A DNA stretch of 64,000 nucleotides, from the NCBI RefSeq assembly GCF_000067165.1, contig NC_010162.1, positions 3,094,501-3,158,500 on the forward strand. The letters are read 5' to 3'. Numbering within the stretch: position 1 is the first letter of the stretch; every line of letters begins with the position of its first letter. Below the pieces are notes generated by a model. The model was not told the DNA's origin, did no database searches, and saw nothing but the letters and a program-made list of their open reading frames with translations. A program made the position numbers and the translations under genes. Shown one piece after another: positions 33,595-42,700 of this stretch. This stretch comes from Sorangium cellulosum So ce56 (lineage in GTDB: Bacteria; Myxococcota_A; Polyangia; Polyangiales; Polyangiaceae).

Positions 33595-34099
33595 TCATCC
33601 TCCACCGCTCGAGCGGCGCGTGCGCGATGATCGTGAGCTCGTTGCCCTCGATCTTGTAGTCGACGTCGAGCCCTCCCTCGGCGCGGACGCGCGCGAGGCC
33701 CAGGCCGGAGACGCCCTCGACCATCGCTGTCTCCGTGATGAGGTCGTCGTAGTGCTTCAGCGGGTCGCTCGCGGTCTTCAGGTCGAGCAGCCGCTTCTCG
33801 ACCTCTCGCAGCCGCTCCGGCGACGCCTCGTTGCGCGCGCGGATCTTCATGATGTGCGACCGCTCGTCCTCCTCCAGCGCGAGCTCGAGGCTGACGCGAG
33901 GGCCGGTGGAGTATTTGGTGATGTTCTCGGCGAGCTCGTGCGCGGCCATGTAGAACCGCGAGCTCACATTCGCGTCGTCCAGCACCGCGCCGCAGAAGCT
34001 GGACACCAGCCGCAGCACCGCCGTCGCCAGGCGCTCGCTCGGAAAGAAGGTGATGCAGAGGAATAGCGAGGCGCTCTGCGTCGGTTCGGGGGATGACAC
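33575..34099 (-). CDS. HATPase-type anti-sigma / serine kinase (RsbW-like)
   Basis: A 174-residue GHKL ATPase-like protein, first gene of the operon. The N-box is FYMAAHELAENITKYSTGPR; a glycine-containing SGLGLARVRAEGGLDVDY corresponds to the later ATP-lid region. An inserted helical region (ERLREVEKRLLDLKTASDPL) is atypical for short RsbW proteins. GTG at 34099 lies only a few bases after a good predicted promoter, suggesting a leaderless message. No sigma factor is encoded beside it, so its target may be elsewhere or not a sigma factor. Confidence 0.8.
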   Translation of the reverse strand: MSSPEPTQSASLFLCITFFPSERLATAVLRLVSSFCGAVLDDANVSSRFYMAAHELAENITKYSTGPRVSLELALEEDERSHIMKIRARNEASPERLREVEKRLLDLKTASDPLKHYDDLITETAMVEGVSGLGLARVRAEGGLDVDYKIEGNELTIIAHAPLERWRMNGQPKG

Positions 34100-34107
34100 A
34101 ATCTGTT

Positions 34108-34136
34108 ATATTACGCCGCCCTCGCGCAGGATCCAA
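34108..34136 (-). promoter_or_regulatory. Promoter of the partner-switching operon
   Basis: On the minus strand, TTGGAT (34136-34131), 17-bp spacer, TAATAT (34113-34108). This is a near-consensus housekeeping promoter, rare in this GC-rich DNA. Initiation ~7 bases downstream would fall almost on the GTG at 34099. Confidence 0.6.
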
Positions 34137-34539
34137 CCACTAGTTCCGCGGGCGGCGCGGCTTCTCGTTCCTCTCTCGTTCCTCTCTCGTTCCGCGCTCG
34201 TTCCTCTCTCGTTCCGCGCTCGTGAGCGCGTGAGCGCGGGCGAGCGCGGAAGAAGGCGGGCACACGGAGCGAACTTCGCCATCGCGCCTCCGATGTAATG
34301 CGGTTCTCACCTCGGGATGTGATGCGCTTCGCAGTTCGCGCGGCGGCGCGCTTTCCTCCAGGGCATAACGCGACGCGTTGCCCGCGGCGGAGTGGCATGC
34401 TCGTTGATGACGAACGTGGCGTCCATCGGTGCCCAGGTGTGTCCATGGATCCGGTGCAGCCACCGCGCGCCTCGCGCACATACGCCTTCACCTGAGGGAA
34501 ACATCCGGCCGGGCGACCCAGCAAGGAGGGTAGTGCTGT
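34137..34539. other. Intergenic region with 11-bp repeats
   Basis: About 400 bp between the divergent partner-switching operon and the quinoprotein gene. Contains the 11-bp repeat at 34161-34226 and an AAGGAGGG ribosome site just before 34540. No gene seen. Confidence 0.6.
34161..34226. repeat. Six 11-bp tandem repeats
   Basis: Units TCTCTCGTTCC or GCGCTCGTTCC in direct succession (34161, 34172, 34183, 34194, 34205, 34216). An 11-bp period places the motif on one face of the helix. Lies 25 bp upstream of the -35 box at 34131-34136. Confidence 0.75.
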
Positions 34540-36978
34540 ATGGAACAACGATGCTTCTCGCTCGGGCCGCCCTGGCCACTCGGGCCGTCGCGCCGCCGCC
34601 CACATCGCTTGGCGGCGATGACGGGTGTCCCCTTTCTCGTGATGCGCGGCGTCCTGGCCGGCGCCGGCGCGGCGGCGGCGATCGGCTGCAGCACCGCGCC
34701 CGGGACGGAGGGCGAGCTCGAGCGCCCCGCCGGCGCGATTCCAGGTGTCGGAGAGGGGGATTCGGCGGCGCTCGGAGCGGTCTCGGCGGCGCTGTCGAGC
34801 GATGGTGAGCCGTGCGCCGACGCGGCCGCGATGCCGCCCGATCCGCTGCCGCCCGCGCGGCTCTCCGAGACCGGGCTCTACGCCGACATCACGACGGGAT
34901 CGCGGGCAGCGGGGACACGTGAGTTTCGTCCTGCTCACGAGCTCTGGTCGGACGGGGCGGCGAAGCGGCGCTTCGTGTACCTGCCGCCCTGCTCCACGGT
35001 CGACACGAGCGACATGGATCACTGGTCGCTGCCGGTGGGCGCGCGCTTCTGGAAGGAGCTCCGCGCGGAGGGCGTGGCCGTGGAGACGCGGTTCATCCAC
35101 CGTTTCGGGCCGGGCCTCGACGACTGGCTGTTCGCCGCGTACGCGTGGGATCCGGCGAGGAACGACGCGTTCCTCGTCGAGGCGGGCGTCGAGGACGCGC
35201 GCGGGACCGCGCACGACATCCCGCGGACCGCGGACTGCTGGGAGTGCCACGGAAAGCTCCCGGAGCGCGTCCTTGGCTTCAGCGCGCTGCAGCTGAGCCA
35301 CGATGGACCGGGCGAGACGATGGCGTCCCTGAGCGACGCCGGGCGGCTCACCGTCCCGATGCGGGGAGGGGTGCGCCCGCCGGGCGACGCCCGGGCGGCC
35401 GCCGCGCTCGGCTATCTCCATGCGAACTGCGGCAATTGCCACAACAGCACCGGCGTCGCGACCCTGCGGACACGCCTCCTCGCGGCGAATACAACGGTGG
35501 AGAGCACCGATACGTACACGACCGGCGTGGGCGTGACACCCAGCTTCTGGGAGCCCGGCGCGCTCTACCGGATCACGCCGGGAGATCCCGAGTCGAGCGA
35601 CGTCGTGCGGCGGATGGAGCACCGCGGCTCCAGGGCGCAGATGCCCCCGATCGCGTCGGACGCCGCCGACGCGGCGGGCCTCGCGGCTGTCCGCTCCTGG
35701 ATCGAGGGCCTCGGGCCGCCGCCCGAGGCAGGGAGCGGGGGCGGCGCGAGCGTTGGCGCCAGCAGCACGAGCGCGAGCTCCGGCAGCGGTACCAGCGGCA
35801 GCGACGGCGCCGGCGGCGTCGGCGCCGGCAGCGGCGGCTCCGGCGCCGCGTGCGCCGGGGTGCCGCGCCTGAAGCTCACGCAGGTCGCGGCCGGCCTGGC
35901 GATGCCCGTCTTCCTCGCGAGCCCGCCGGGCGACCGAGCGAGGATGTTCGTCCTCGAAAAGGAGGGCGTCGTCCGCCTGATCAAGGACGGTGTCCTCCGG
36001 TCCACCCCGTTCCTCGAGCTCCGGGGCGGGACATCGTGCCCGCCGTCGCGGCCGGCGAGCGCGAACCCGCTCGTGTGCGCGCCCAGCCCGACCGCGGAGG
36101 GCGGGCTGCTCGGGATGGCGTTTCACCCGGGCTACGCGGACAACGGCAGGTTCTGGCTCTTCTACACCGCCGCGCCCACGGGCAACGTCACGATCGCCGA
36201 GTTCCGCCGCTCGGCCTCGAACCCCGATGTCGCCGACACGTCGGCGGGGAGCGTGCCTGTCCGGACGCTCCTCGACGCGAGGCACGGCGGCTGGAACCAC
36301 GCGGGCGGCACGCTCGCGTTCGGCCCCGACGGCTACCTCTACGCGTCGGTCGGCGACGCGGCCGTCACGCCGTATTCGGCCTCTCCAGCGAAGGATCTCT
36401 CGTCTCCGCTCGGGAAGATCCTGCGGATCGACGTGGACAGCGGGCTCGGCCCGCCAGGCAACCTCTCCGGCCCGGGCGTGCACCCGCTCGTCTGGGACTA
36501 CGGCCTGCGCAATCCGTGGCGCATCAGCTTCGACCGGGGCACGGGGGATCTCTACATCGCCGACGTGGGACAGAACGCCTGGGAGGAGCTCGACATCGAG
36601 CCGGCGCGCGCCGGGCGGCGCGATTACGGGTGGCCGGCGATGGAGGGCGATCACTGCGTCGCCGCCGGGTGCTCCCGCGTCGGCGTCGCGCCCGCCGTGG
36701 AGCACAGCCACTCGAGCGGAGAGGGCGGCTCGATCACGGGCGGCTACGTCTATCGTGGCTCGGCGATTCCGTGCCTCCAGGGAAGGTACGTTTACGGCGA
36801 CTACGGGACGCGCCGCTTCTGGACGCTGCGGTGGGACGGCTCGAGGGTGCGGGATCACGTGGAGATCACGGCGGACCTCGAGTCGCGCCTGCCCGCGGCC
36901 TCGTTCGGCGAGGACGCCGCGGGCGAGCTTTACGTCGTCATGCTGACCGGCGAGGTGTTCCGCGTCGATCCGAGGTGA
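34540..36978 (+). CDS. Diheme cytochrome c / quinoprotein (PQQ-type) sugar dehydrogenase fusion lipoprotein
   Basis: An 812-residue exported protein. The N-terminal third is a cytochrome region with two heme sites, CWECH (C233, C236, H237) and CGNCH (C297, C300, H301). A Gly/Ser linker (~390-435) precedes a soluble glucose/sorbosone-dehydrogenase-type propeller: LTQVAAGLAMPVFLASPPGD, GLLGMAFHPGYADNGRFWLF, WNHAGGTLAFGPDGYLYASV, HPLVWDYGLRNPWRISFDRG and DVGQNAWEELDIE. It probably oxidises a sugar or alcohol and passes electrons to its own hemes. ATG at 34540 has AAGGAGGG upstream; ATG 34618 would give a more usual lipoprotein signal ending AAIGC. Confidence 0.87.
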   Translation: MEQRCFSLGPPWPLGPSRRRPHRLAAMTGVPFLVMRGVLAGAGAAAAIGCSTAPGTEGELERPAGAIPGVGEGDSAALGAVSAALSSDGEPCADAAAMPPDPLPPARLSETGLYADITTGSRAAGTREFRPAHELWSDGAAKRRFVYLPPCSTVDTSDMDHWSLPVGARFWKELRAEGVAVETRFIHRFGPGLDDWLFAAYAWDPARNDAFLVEAGVEDARGTAHDIPRTADCWECHGKLPERVLGFSALQLSHDGPGETMASLSDAGRLTVPMRGGVRPPGDARAAAALGYLHANCGNCHNSTGVATLRTRLLAANTTVESTDTYTTGVGVTPSFWEPGALYRITPGDPESSDVVRRMEHRGSRAQMPPIASDAADAAGLAAVRSWIEGLGPPPEAGSGGGASVGASSTSASSGSGTSGSDGAGGVGAGSGGSGAACAGVPRLKLTQVAAGLAMPVFLASPPGDRARMFVLEKEGVVRLIKDGVLRSTPFLELRGGTSCPPSRPASANPLVCAPSPTAEGGLLGMAFHPGYADNGRFWLFYTAAPTGNVTIAEFRRSASNPDVADTSAGSVPVRTLLDARHGGWNHAGGTLAFGPDGYLYASVGDAAVTPYSASPAKDLSSPLGKILRIDVDSGLGPPGNLSGPGVHPLVWDYGLRNPWRISFDRGTGDLYIADVGQNAWEELDIEPARAGRRDYGWPAMEGDHCVAAGCSRVGVAPAVEHSHSSGEGGSITGGYVYRGSAIPCLQGRYVYGDYGTRRFWTLRWDGSRVRDHVEITADLESRLPAASFGEDAAGELYVVMLTGEVFRVDPR

Positions 36979-36996
36979 GACAGCGTGATCGGCGCT

Positions 36997-38397
36997 CTAG
37001 CGCGTGGACCTGGCCGGCACCTTTGCGAACAGCGAGCCGAGGCCTTCCGCCATCGTCGGATGCGTCAGGACGGCATCTCGCAGTCCTGTGTAGGGCATGC
37101 CGGCCAACATCGCCGTCTGCACCACGGCGACCACCTCCCCGGCCTCCGCGCCGAGCATGGTGAAGCCGAGGATTCGGTCGCTCCGCGCGTCGACGAGAGC
37201 CTTCATGAAGCCCTGCGTCTCGCCGGTCGTCGCCGCCCGCAGCACGTCGCTCATCGGCAGCGTGGCGACGCGCGCCTCGACCCCACGGCTCTTGGCCTCG
37301 CGCTCGTTCAGGCCGACACGGGCGAGCTGCGGGTCGGTGAACATGCAGAAGGGGATGAGCCTGTCGCGCGTGGTCCGGTGGCCCCCGGCCTGGTTGTCGC
37401 GCACGACGCGAAAGTCGTCGACGGCGGCGTGGGTGAACTGGGGGCTGCCGGCGCACTCGCCCATCGCCCATACGTCAGGCGCGGTGGTCTCCAGCCTATC
37501 GTTGACCTTGATGTAACCTCGAGCGTCCAGCTCGACCCCGGCGGTCTCGAGGCCAATCCCGGCCGTGTTGGGCGTGCGCCCCGCCGCGACCAGGAGGTCG
37601 CTCCCTTCGATGGTCTGCTCGCCGTCCGGCGAGCGCACGCGCACGCTGACGTGATCGCCGGACCGGCCCTGCACCCACACCGGCTGGGCCGACGGCAGCA
37701 CCTCGATTCCCTCGCTCTTGAAGATCTGGAGGAGCGCCCCGGCGACGTCGGGGTCCTCACGAGGGGCGAGCTGCGGCGCGCGGGTGATGAGGGTGACGCG
37801 GCTCCCGAAGCGCCGGTACGCCTGCGCGAACTCGAGGCCCACGTAGCCCCCGCCGAGCACGATGAGGTGCCCGGGGAGCCTGTCGAGCTCCAGCGCCTCG
37901 ACGTGCGTGAGCGGCCCCGCGGCCGGAAGGCCAGGGACGTCCGGGATCGTGGCGTGTGTCCCCAGGTTGAGGAACACGCGATCTCCCCTCAGCACGCGTG
38001 TTTTCCCGTCGGATCGCACCTCGAGGGTCTTCGGCGCGACGAATCGCCCCTTGCCGATGATCAGGTCGGCGCCGCTCGCCCGGAAGCGCTCCATGTGCAC
38101 GGCGATCAGCGCCTCGACCATGTTGCGCTTTCGCTGCCGCACGCGCGCCATGTCGACCGAAGAGGGGCCGGTGACCGTGCCGTACGCGGCCGCGTGGCGG
38201 ACCAGGTCGGCGACCTTGGCGCTCCAGATCTCGTTCTTGCTCGGGAGGCAATTGGTGTTGGGGCACGCGCCGCCGATCATGCGGTGCTCCCACTCCACGA
38301 CGGCCGTACGGCCTCCGGCCGGGGCCATGTGCCAGGCCACGTGTTTTCCGCTGGCGCCGCTGCCGAGAACGAGGATGTCGAACTGTTCGGGAGACAT
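36997..38397 (-). CDS. FAD-dependent pyridine nucleotide-disulfide oxidoreductase
   Basis: A 466-residue class I flavoprotein of the mercuric reductase/lipoamide dehydrogenase type. It has an FAD site LVLGSGASGKHVAW, redox disulfide GGACPNTNCLPSK (C45, C50), NAD(P)-binding LIVLGGGYVGLEFAQAY, second FAD motif DVWAMGECAGSPQFTHAAVD, and the dimer-interface base pair HPTMAEGL. The CPNTNC loop differs from the usual CVNRGC/CLNVGC, so the substrate disulfide is uncertain. It lacks an N-terminal HMA domain. It is the second gene after the HAD phosphatase, 22 bp apart, so probably co-transcribed. Confidence 0.88.
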   Translation of the reverse strand: MSPEQFDILVLGSGASGKHVAWHMAPAGGRTAVVEWEHRMIGGACPNTNCLPSKNEIWSAKVADLVRHAAAYGTVTGPSSVDMARVRQRKRNMVEALIAVHMERFRASGADLIIGKGRFVAPKTLEVRSDGKTRVLRGDRVFLNLGTHATIPDVPGLPAAGPLTHVEALELDRLPGHLIVLGGGYVGLEFAQAYRRFGSRVTLITRAPQLAPREDPDVAGALLQIFKSEGIEVLPSAQPVWVQGRSGDHVSVRVRSPDGEQTIEGSDLLVAAGRTPNTAGIGLETAGVELDARGYIKVNDRLETTAPDVWAMGECAGSPQFTHAAVDDFRVVRDNQAGGHRTTRDRLIPFCMFTDPQLARVGLNEREAKSRGVEARVATLPMSDVLRAATTGETQGFMKALVDARSDRILGFTMLGAEAGEVVAVVQTAMLAGMPYTGLRDAVLTHPTMAEGLGSLFAKVPARSTR

Positions 38398-38419
38398 GAG
38401 GCCCTCCTGGCTTTCGGGG

Positions 38420-39271
38420 TCATTGGAGCTGACCAGGTCGCGGCGACGCGTCGGCGCGCGCGCCGAGGACGAACCGGTCGACGGCGCTCGCGAACCCCTC
38501 GTCGTCGTTCGACGCGGTGACGTGGCGCGCGCAGCGTTGCACGTCGGGGCTGGCGTTCCCCATCGCGATGCTCAGCCCCGCCAGGCCGAACATGAGCACG
38601 TCGCTCGGCATGTCCCCGATGCAGGCAACCTGCGAGAGCGGGACGCCGAGCGCGCGCGACAGCCATCGTAGCGCCGCCGCCTTGTTCGCGTCGGGGTGCG
38701 TCACGTCGAGGTAGTAAGGCTGCGATCGCGCCGCGGACACCTGGGCCCCGAAGCGTTGACGCAGCTCGCCCTCGCAGCGCGCTACGAGGGCGAGGTCGTC
38801 GCTGACGCCGACGATCTTGACGGCGTTCGCGAGGACGCCGCCGAGATCGTCGACGACGATGGGCGCGAACTGCACGGTGTGCTCCTCGTGCGTGACGTGC
38901 GGCGCGTCGCGGCGGCGGATGAACCAATCGCTGCCACGGTAGACCCAGACGTCCAGGCCGGCGTTCGCGAGCGCCTTCACGACCTCCTCGGCGACGGTGG
39001 CCGGCAGGCAGCGTTGCTCGAGCACCGTGGCGAGATCGGGCGTCACGAACATGCCGCCGTTGAACGCGATGATGGGCGTCGTCAGCGCGAGCGGTCCGTT
39101 CAGCATCGCCATCCCCCGCGGCGGGCGACCGCTGATGACGGCGAGCTCGACGTCGGCCAAACGCAACCGCTTGACCGACGCGCGGGCGCGATCGGTGAGG
39201 CGTTTGTCGGAGGTGACGAGGGTGCCGTCGATGTCGGTGAGGAGCAGCTTGATCGCCGGTGACGAGTCCAT
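38420..39271 (-). CDS. HAD-superfamily Cof-type phosphatase
   Basis: A 283-residue hydrolase. Motif I DIDGTLVTSDKR (D13, D15), motif II VISGRPPRGM, the cap domain (residues ~85-190), then motif III lysine in NKAAALRWL and motif IV CIGDMPSDVLMF with late AMGNASPDVQ. This is the Cof/type IIB arrangement acting on sugar phosphates or similar phosphate esters. ATG at 39271 has GGGAGG 9 bases upstream; the frame stays open further upstream without family resemblance. First gene of a two-gene unit with the disulfide oxidoreductase. Confidence 0.88.
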   Translation of the reverse strand: MDSSPAIKLLLTDIDGTLVTSDKRLTDRARASVKRLRLADVELAVISGRPPRGMAMLNGPLALTTPIIAFNGGMFVTPDLATVLEQRCLPATVAEEVVKALANAGLDVWVYRGSDWFIRRRDAPHVTHEEHTVQFAPIVVDDLGGVLANAVKIVGVSDDLALVARCEGELRQRFGAQVSAARSQPYYLDVTHPDANKAAALRWLSRALGVPLSQVACIGDMPSDVLMFGLAGLSIAMGNASPDVQRCARHVTASNDDEGFASAVDRFVLGARADASPRPGQLQ

Positions 39272-39716
39272 TGTCTCTCGCCTCCCATGACGGGCCGACG
39301 CGGCCCGAGGCGCGCCCTCTACCGCGAGGGGCTCCAGAGCCCGCCGGAGGCCCCATCGTCCGATGCTCGATGGCGCGACGCTCATGCCCCGCCGGTGGCA
39401 GCGGCTAGCAGCGGCCGTTCCATGACCAGGGCGCCCTCGGTATCGTCGAGCTCGCGCGGTCTCCTCGGGAGGGCCGACGGTTTCGGGCGGGATGTCGAGA
39501 TCAGCCAGGGCGTCGCGTCCGGCTGGGGCATCGACGTCGCCGCCGCCGGTGTCGCCCAGGCTCAGCGCGTGCGGGAGCGCTCACGGTTCTTCCGTCGGCT
39601 TCTCGCCGTCAAGCGGGCGCGGCGGGACGGGCGGTGGCAGGACCTGCACGGTAACCGCCGGGGTCATCCTGAGCGAATCCCACGTCGCCGGGAGACCGCT
39701 ACCCGCCCGAGCAGAC
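39272..39716. other. Gap with possible decayed coding remnants
   Basis: About 445 bp. On the minus strand a frame starting at ATG ~39666 reads MTPAVTVQVLPPPVPPRPLD, meets a TGA, continues in the same frame as SLGDTGGGDVDAPAGRDALA, DLDIPPETVGPPEETARA and then seems to shift to LDDTEGALVMERPLLAAATG. This could be a decayed Pro-rich small protein; nothing functional can be supported. Confidence 0.3.
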
Positions 39717-42700
39717 CTACCCCGCGAGCTGCCCGTCGCCCGCCCGGAGCTTCGCGAAGCGCGGGCGCCAGGCCCGGCTCTGGGCGAGCAGCGGCGCGGT
39801 GCGCGCGAGGAGCAGCGCCAGATCCTCGGGGCGGCCGGCGTCGAGCAGGGCGCGCGCCCGCCAGTAGAGGAGCTCGACCCGCTGATCGGCGCTGAGGCCG
39901 CCGCCCAGCTCGCCGGGCGGCTCCCCCTCCTCGCGCGTTGTCGCCCGCGTGCGCGTGCTCTCCATGCCGGACCTCGGGTCCTTCACGGCGAGCTGCATGA
40001 CGCCGAGGAGGGCCTGGGCGTACGGCGGCAGATCCGCGACCGCCCCCTGCGCCCTGAGCCACCGGAGCTGCCGGCTCGCGTCCGCGTGCTCGTCGCGCAT
40101 CGCGTGGATCCGCGCGAGCAGGAGCGCGCTCCTGTAGGCCGGCCTGTCCTTGAGCTGCTCGTCGAGCGAGCGCGCCTGCCGCACCAGGGGCAGCGCCTCG
40201 TCCTCGTGCCCCCAGAGGTAGAGCAGCTCCGCGAGCTTGATCGTCGCGTCCCGCTCCGCCAGGGCGCTCGCCTCCTCGCGGGCCAGCTGGACCGCGCGCC
40301 GGAGGTCCGCCATCGCGCGATCCGGGGCGTCGAGCGCCGGCCAGAGCTCCGCGCGGCGGACGAGCGCCGCGCAGAGGTGGCCCCGGTCGCCGCGCTCCTC
40401 GCAGCTGCGCACGGCGTCGTCGAAGCGCCGCTCCGCCTCCTCGAGCTGGCCGGACCGCGCGAGCACGCAGGCCAGCAGCGTGAGCCCGGTCACGTGCGTG
40501 TCGTGATCGGCCTCGCGGACGCGCTCCACGCCGTGCGTGAGCCGCTCGAGGGCGTCGTCCAGGTTGCCCTTGCGGAAGGCCGAGCGGCCAGCCGCGACCT
40601 CGAAGCGCGCGGCGAGCGCGGCGTCGTCGCGGCCCTCGCGGGCGTCGAGCAGCGGGATCACCTCCTCGACGCGCGCCGCCGACTCCTCCCAGGCGCCCGC
40701 CCAGTCGAGCGCGGTCGCCTCCTCGAGCAGCGCCTCCGCGATCATCCGCGGGTCCTTCATCGTCCGGGCCAGCGCCCCCGCGGAGCGGAGATCGTCGAGC
40801 GCCTCGCCGGTGCGCAGGACGCGGTAGCGCACGCGCGCGCGGCCGAGGAGCGCGAGGTACCGCTGGCGCTGATCGTCGCCGTCGGCCCAGAGGAGCGCGG
40901 AGGCGTAGTGGCCCTCCGCCACCGCGTTGTTGTGCCGGTCGCGCTGGAGATCGCCGAGGAGCAGGTACGCGTGCGCCGCGCGCGCGCGCGCCCCGGCGGC
41001 CGCGGCGTGGCGCGCGATCGGCTCGAGCAGATCCGGCGCCCTCGGCCGGGCCTCGGCCATGAGCTCCCAGACGGCGAGCGCGTGCCGGTGCATCGCCGCG
41101 CGCTGGTCCTCCGCGAGCAGCGCGTAGATCGCCTCCTGCAAGAGCGCGCTCCGGAAGGCGTAGCTGGCGCCGCCGCAGAGGGTGCCCTCGCCGTGCGCGG
41201 CGCCGTGCGCGCCGCGGGGGACGAGGAGCCCGCGCGCCACGAGCGCACGGAGCGCGCTCGGGACGTCGACGTGGTCGACGCTCGCCGCCGCTTGCTCGCG
41301 TTCGAGCGCGCGTTGCACGCTCGCCGCCACGTCCTCCGAGAGCTCGAAGCCGAGCACCGCGCAGAGCCTCGCGCACGCGGCGAGCTCCGGCGGGAGCGCC
41401 TCCAGCTGCCCCGCGGCGAACCACTGCCACGCGGGCGACGGCGGGAGCCTCTCCAGCTCGGCGGTCGCGAGCTGGTGGCCGCTCGATCTCGCCCGCAGCC
41501 GCACGAGGCCCGCGCGCTTGATCGCCCGGGTGAGCTCCACGAGGGCGCGGGGGTTGTAGCCGGCCCACGCGCAGATGCGCCGGAGCGTCGCGCTCGGCGG
41601 AGGCTCCGCGGGCCGGAGGAGCTCCGCGCAGAGCAGGAGCCCCGCGGCGTCGTCGAGCGGCGGGAGCACGACGTGATCGCGCGCGTGGCCGCGGGCGCTC
41701 AGGGCGTGCCGCCGCGGCGTCGGCGAGCAGCGCGCCGGGGCGCCGGCGAGCAGCACCCAGAGCGAGACCGACGCCTCGCGCCGTGTCGCGAGGTCGAGCG
41801 CGTCGAGCGTCGCGCTGTCGGCGAGGTGCGCATCGTCGACGATCACGACGACGGGCCGCTCCATCGCCCTCCGGCGGAGCCCCTCGGCGAGCGCCCGGAT
41901 CACGCTCCCGCGGCGCGGCGGCGGCCGGCCTGCGGAGCCGCCCGGCCAGCCGAGGATCGCGGCCACGGCGGGCCACACCTCGCCTCCGAGCGGCTCGCCG
42001 AGCCGCTCGACGCAGAACGCGCGTGGGTCGCCGGGCGCCGCGAGGGCGCCGTCCCTCGCGCCGAGCACCTCCGCGAGCAAGGCGGCAGCGGTCTGGCCGT
42101 GGCCGCCCCCGTGGCGCGCGCCGAGCTCCGGCTCGGCGCGCAGCGAGATCACGAGCGCGCCGGGATGCGCGCGCCGGCTGCTCTCGGCGATCTCCTCGGC
42201 GAGGCGCGACTTGCCGACGCCGCGCTCGCCGATCAGCGCGCAGAGGCCGGGCCCGAGGCCCGCGAGCGCGCGTTCGCGGCTCTCCTCGGCGGCGCTCTGG
42301 GCGTCGCCGCGCCCGACGAGCGGCGGCGCGGCGCGCGCGGCGTCGCGATGGCCCGAGGGCGGCGGCGCGTCCGGGGCGAAGAAGTAGCGGCCGTCCTCGC
42401 TCGCCGCGGCGACGTCGAACCCGGCATGGGCCGTGACGAGCTCGGCGCTGAGCGCGATGCCGCGCCACGGATCCGCGGGGAGCCACGACTCGGGCCGCTC
42501 CACGGCGATGCCGGCGGCGTGGACGCCCTCGCCGTCGCGGCGGAGCTTCAACGGCGCGATGTGGATCGCGAGGGGCGCGCCGACCGAAGCGACGATCTCC
42601 CGCCCCGCGAGGAGCGCGCGCTCCGCGGCCGCCTCTTTCGGGCCAGGGAAGATCGCGACGAACCGGTAGCCGCGCTGCCGCGCGAGGTGCCCGTCGTGGC

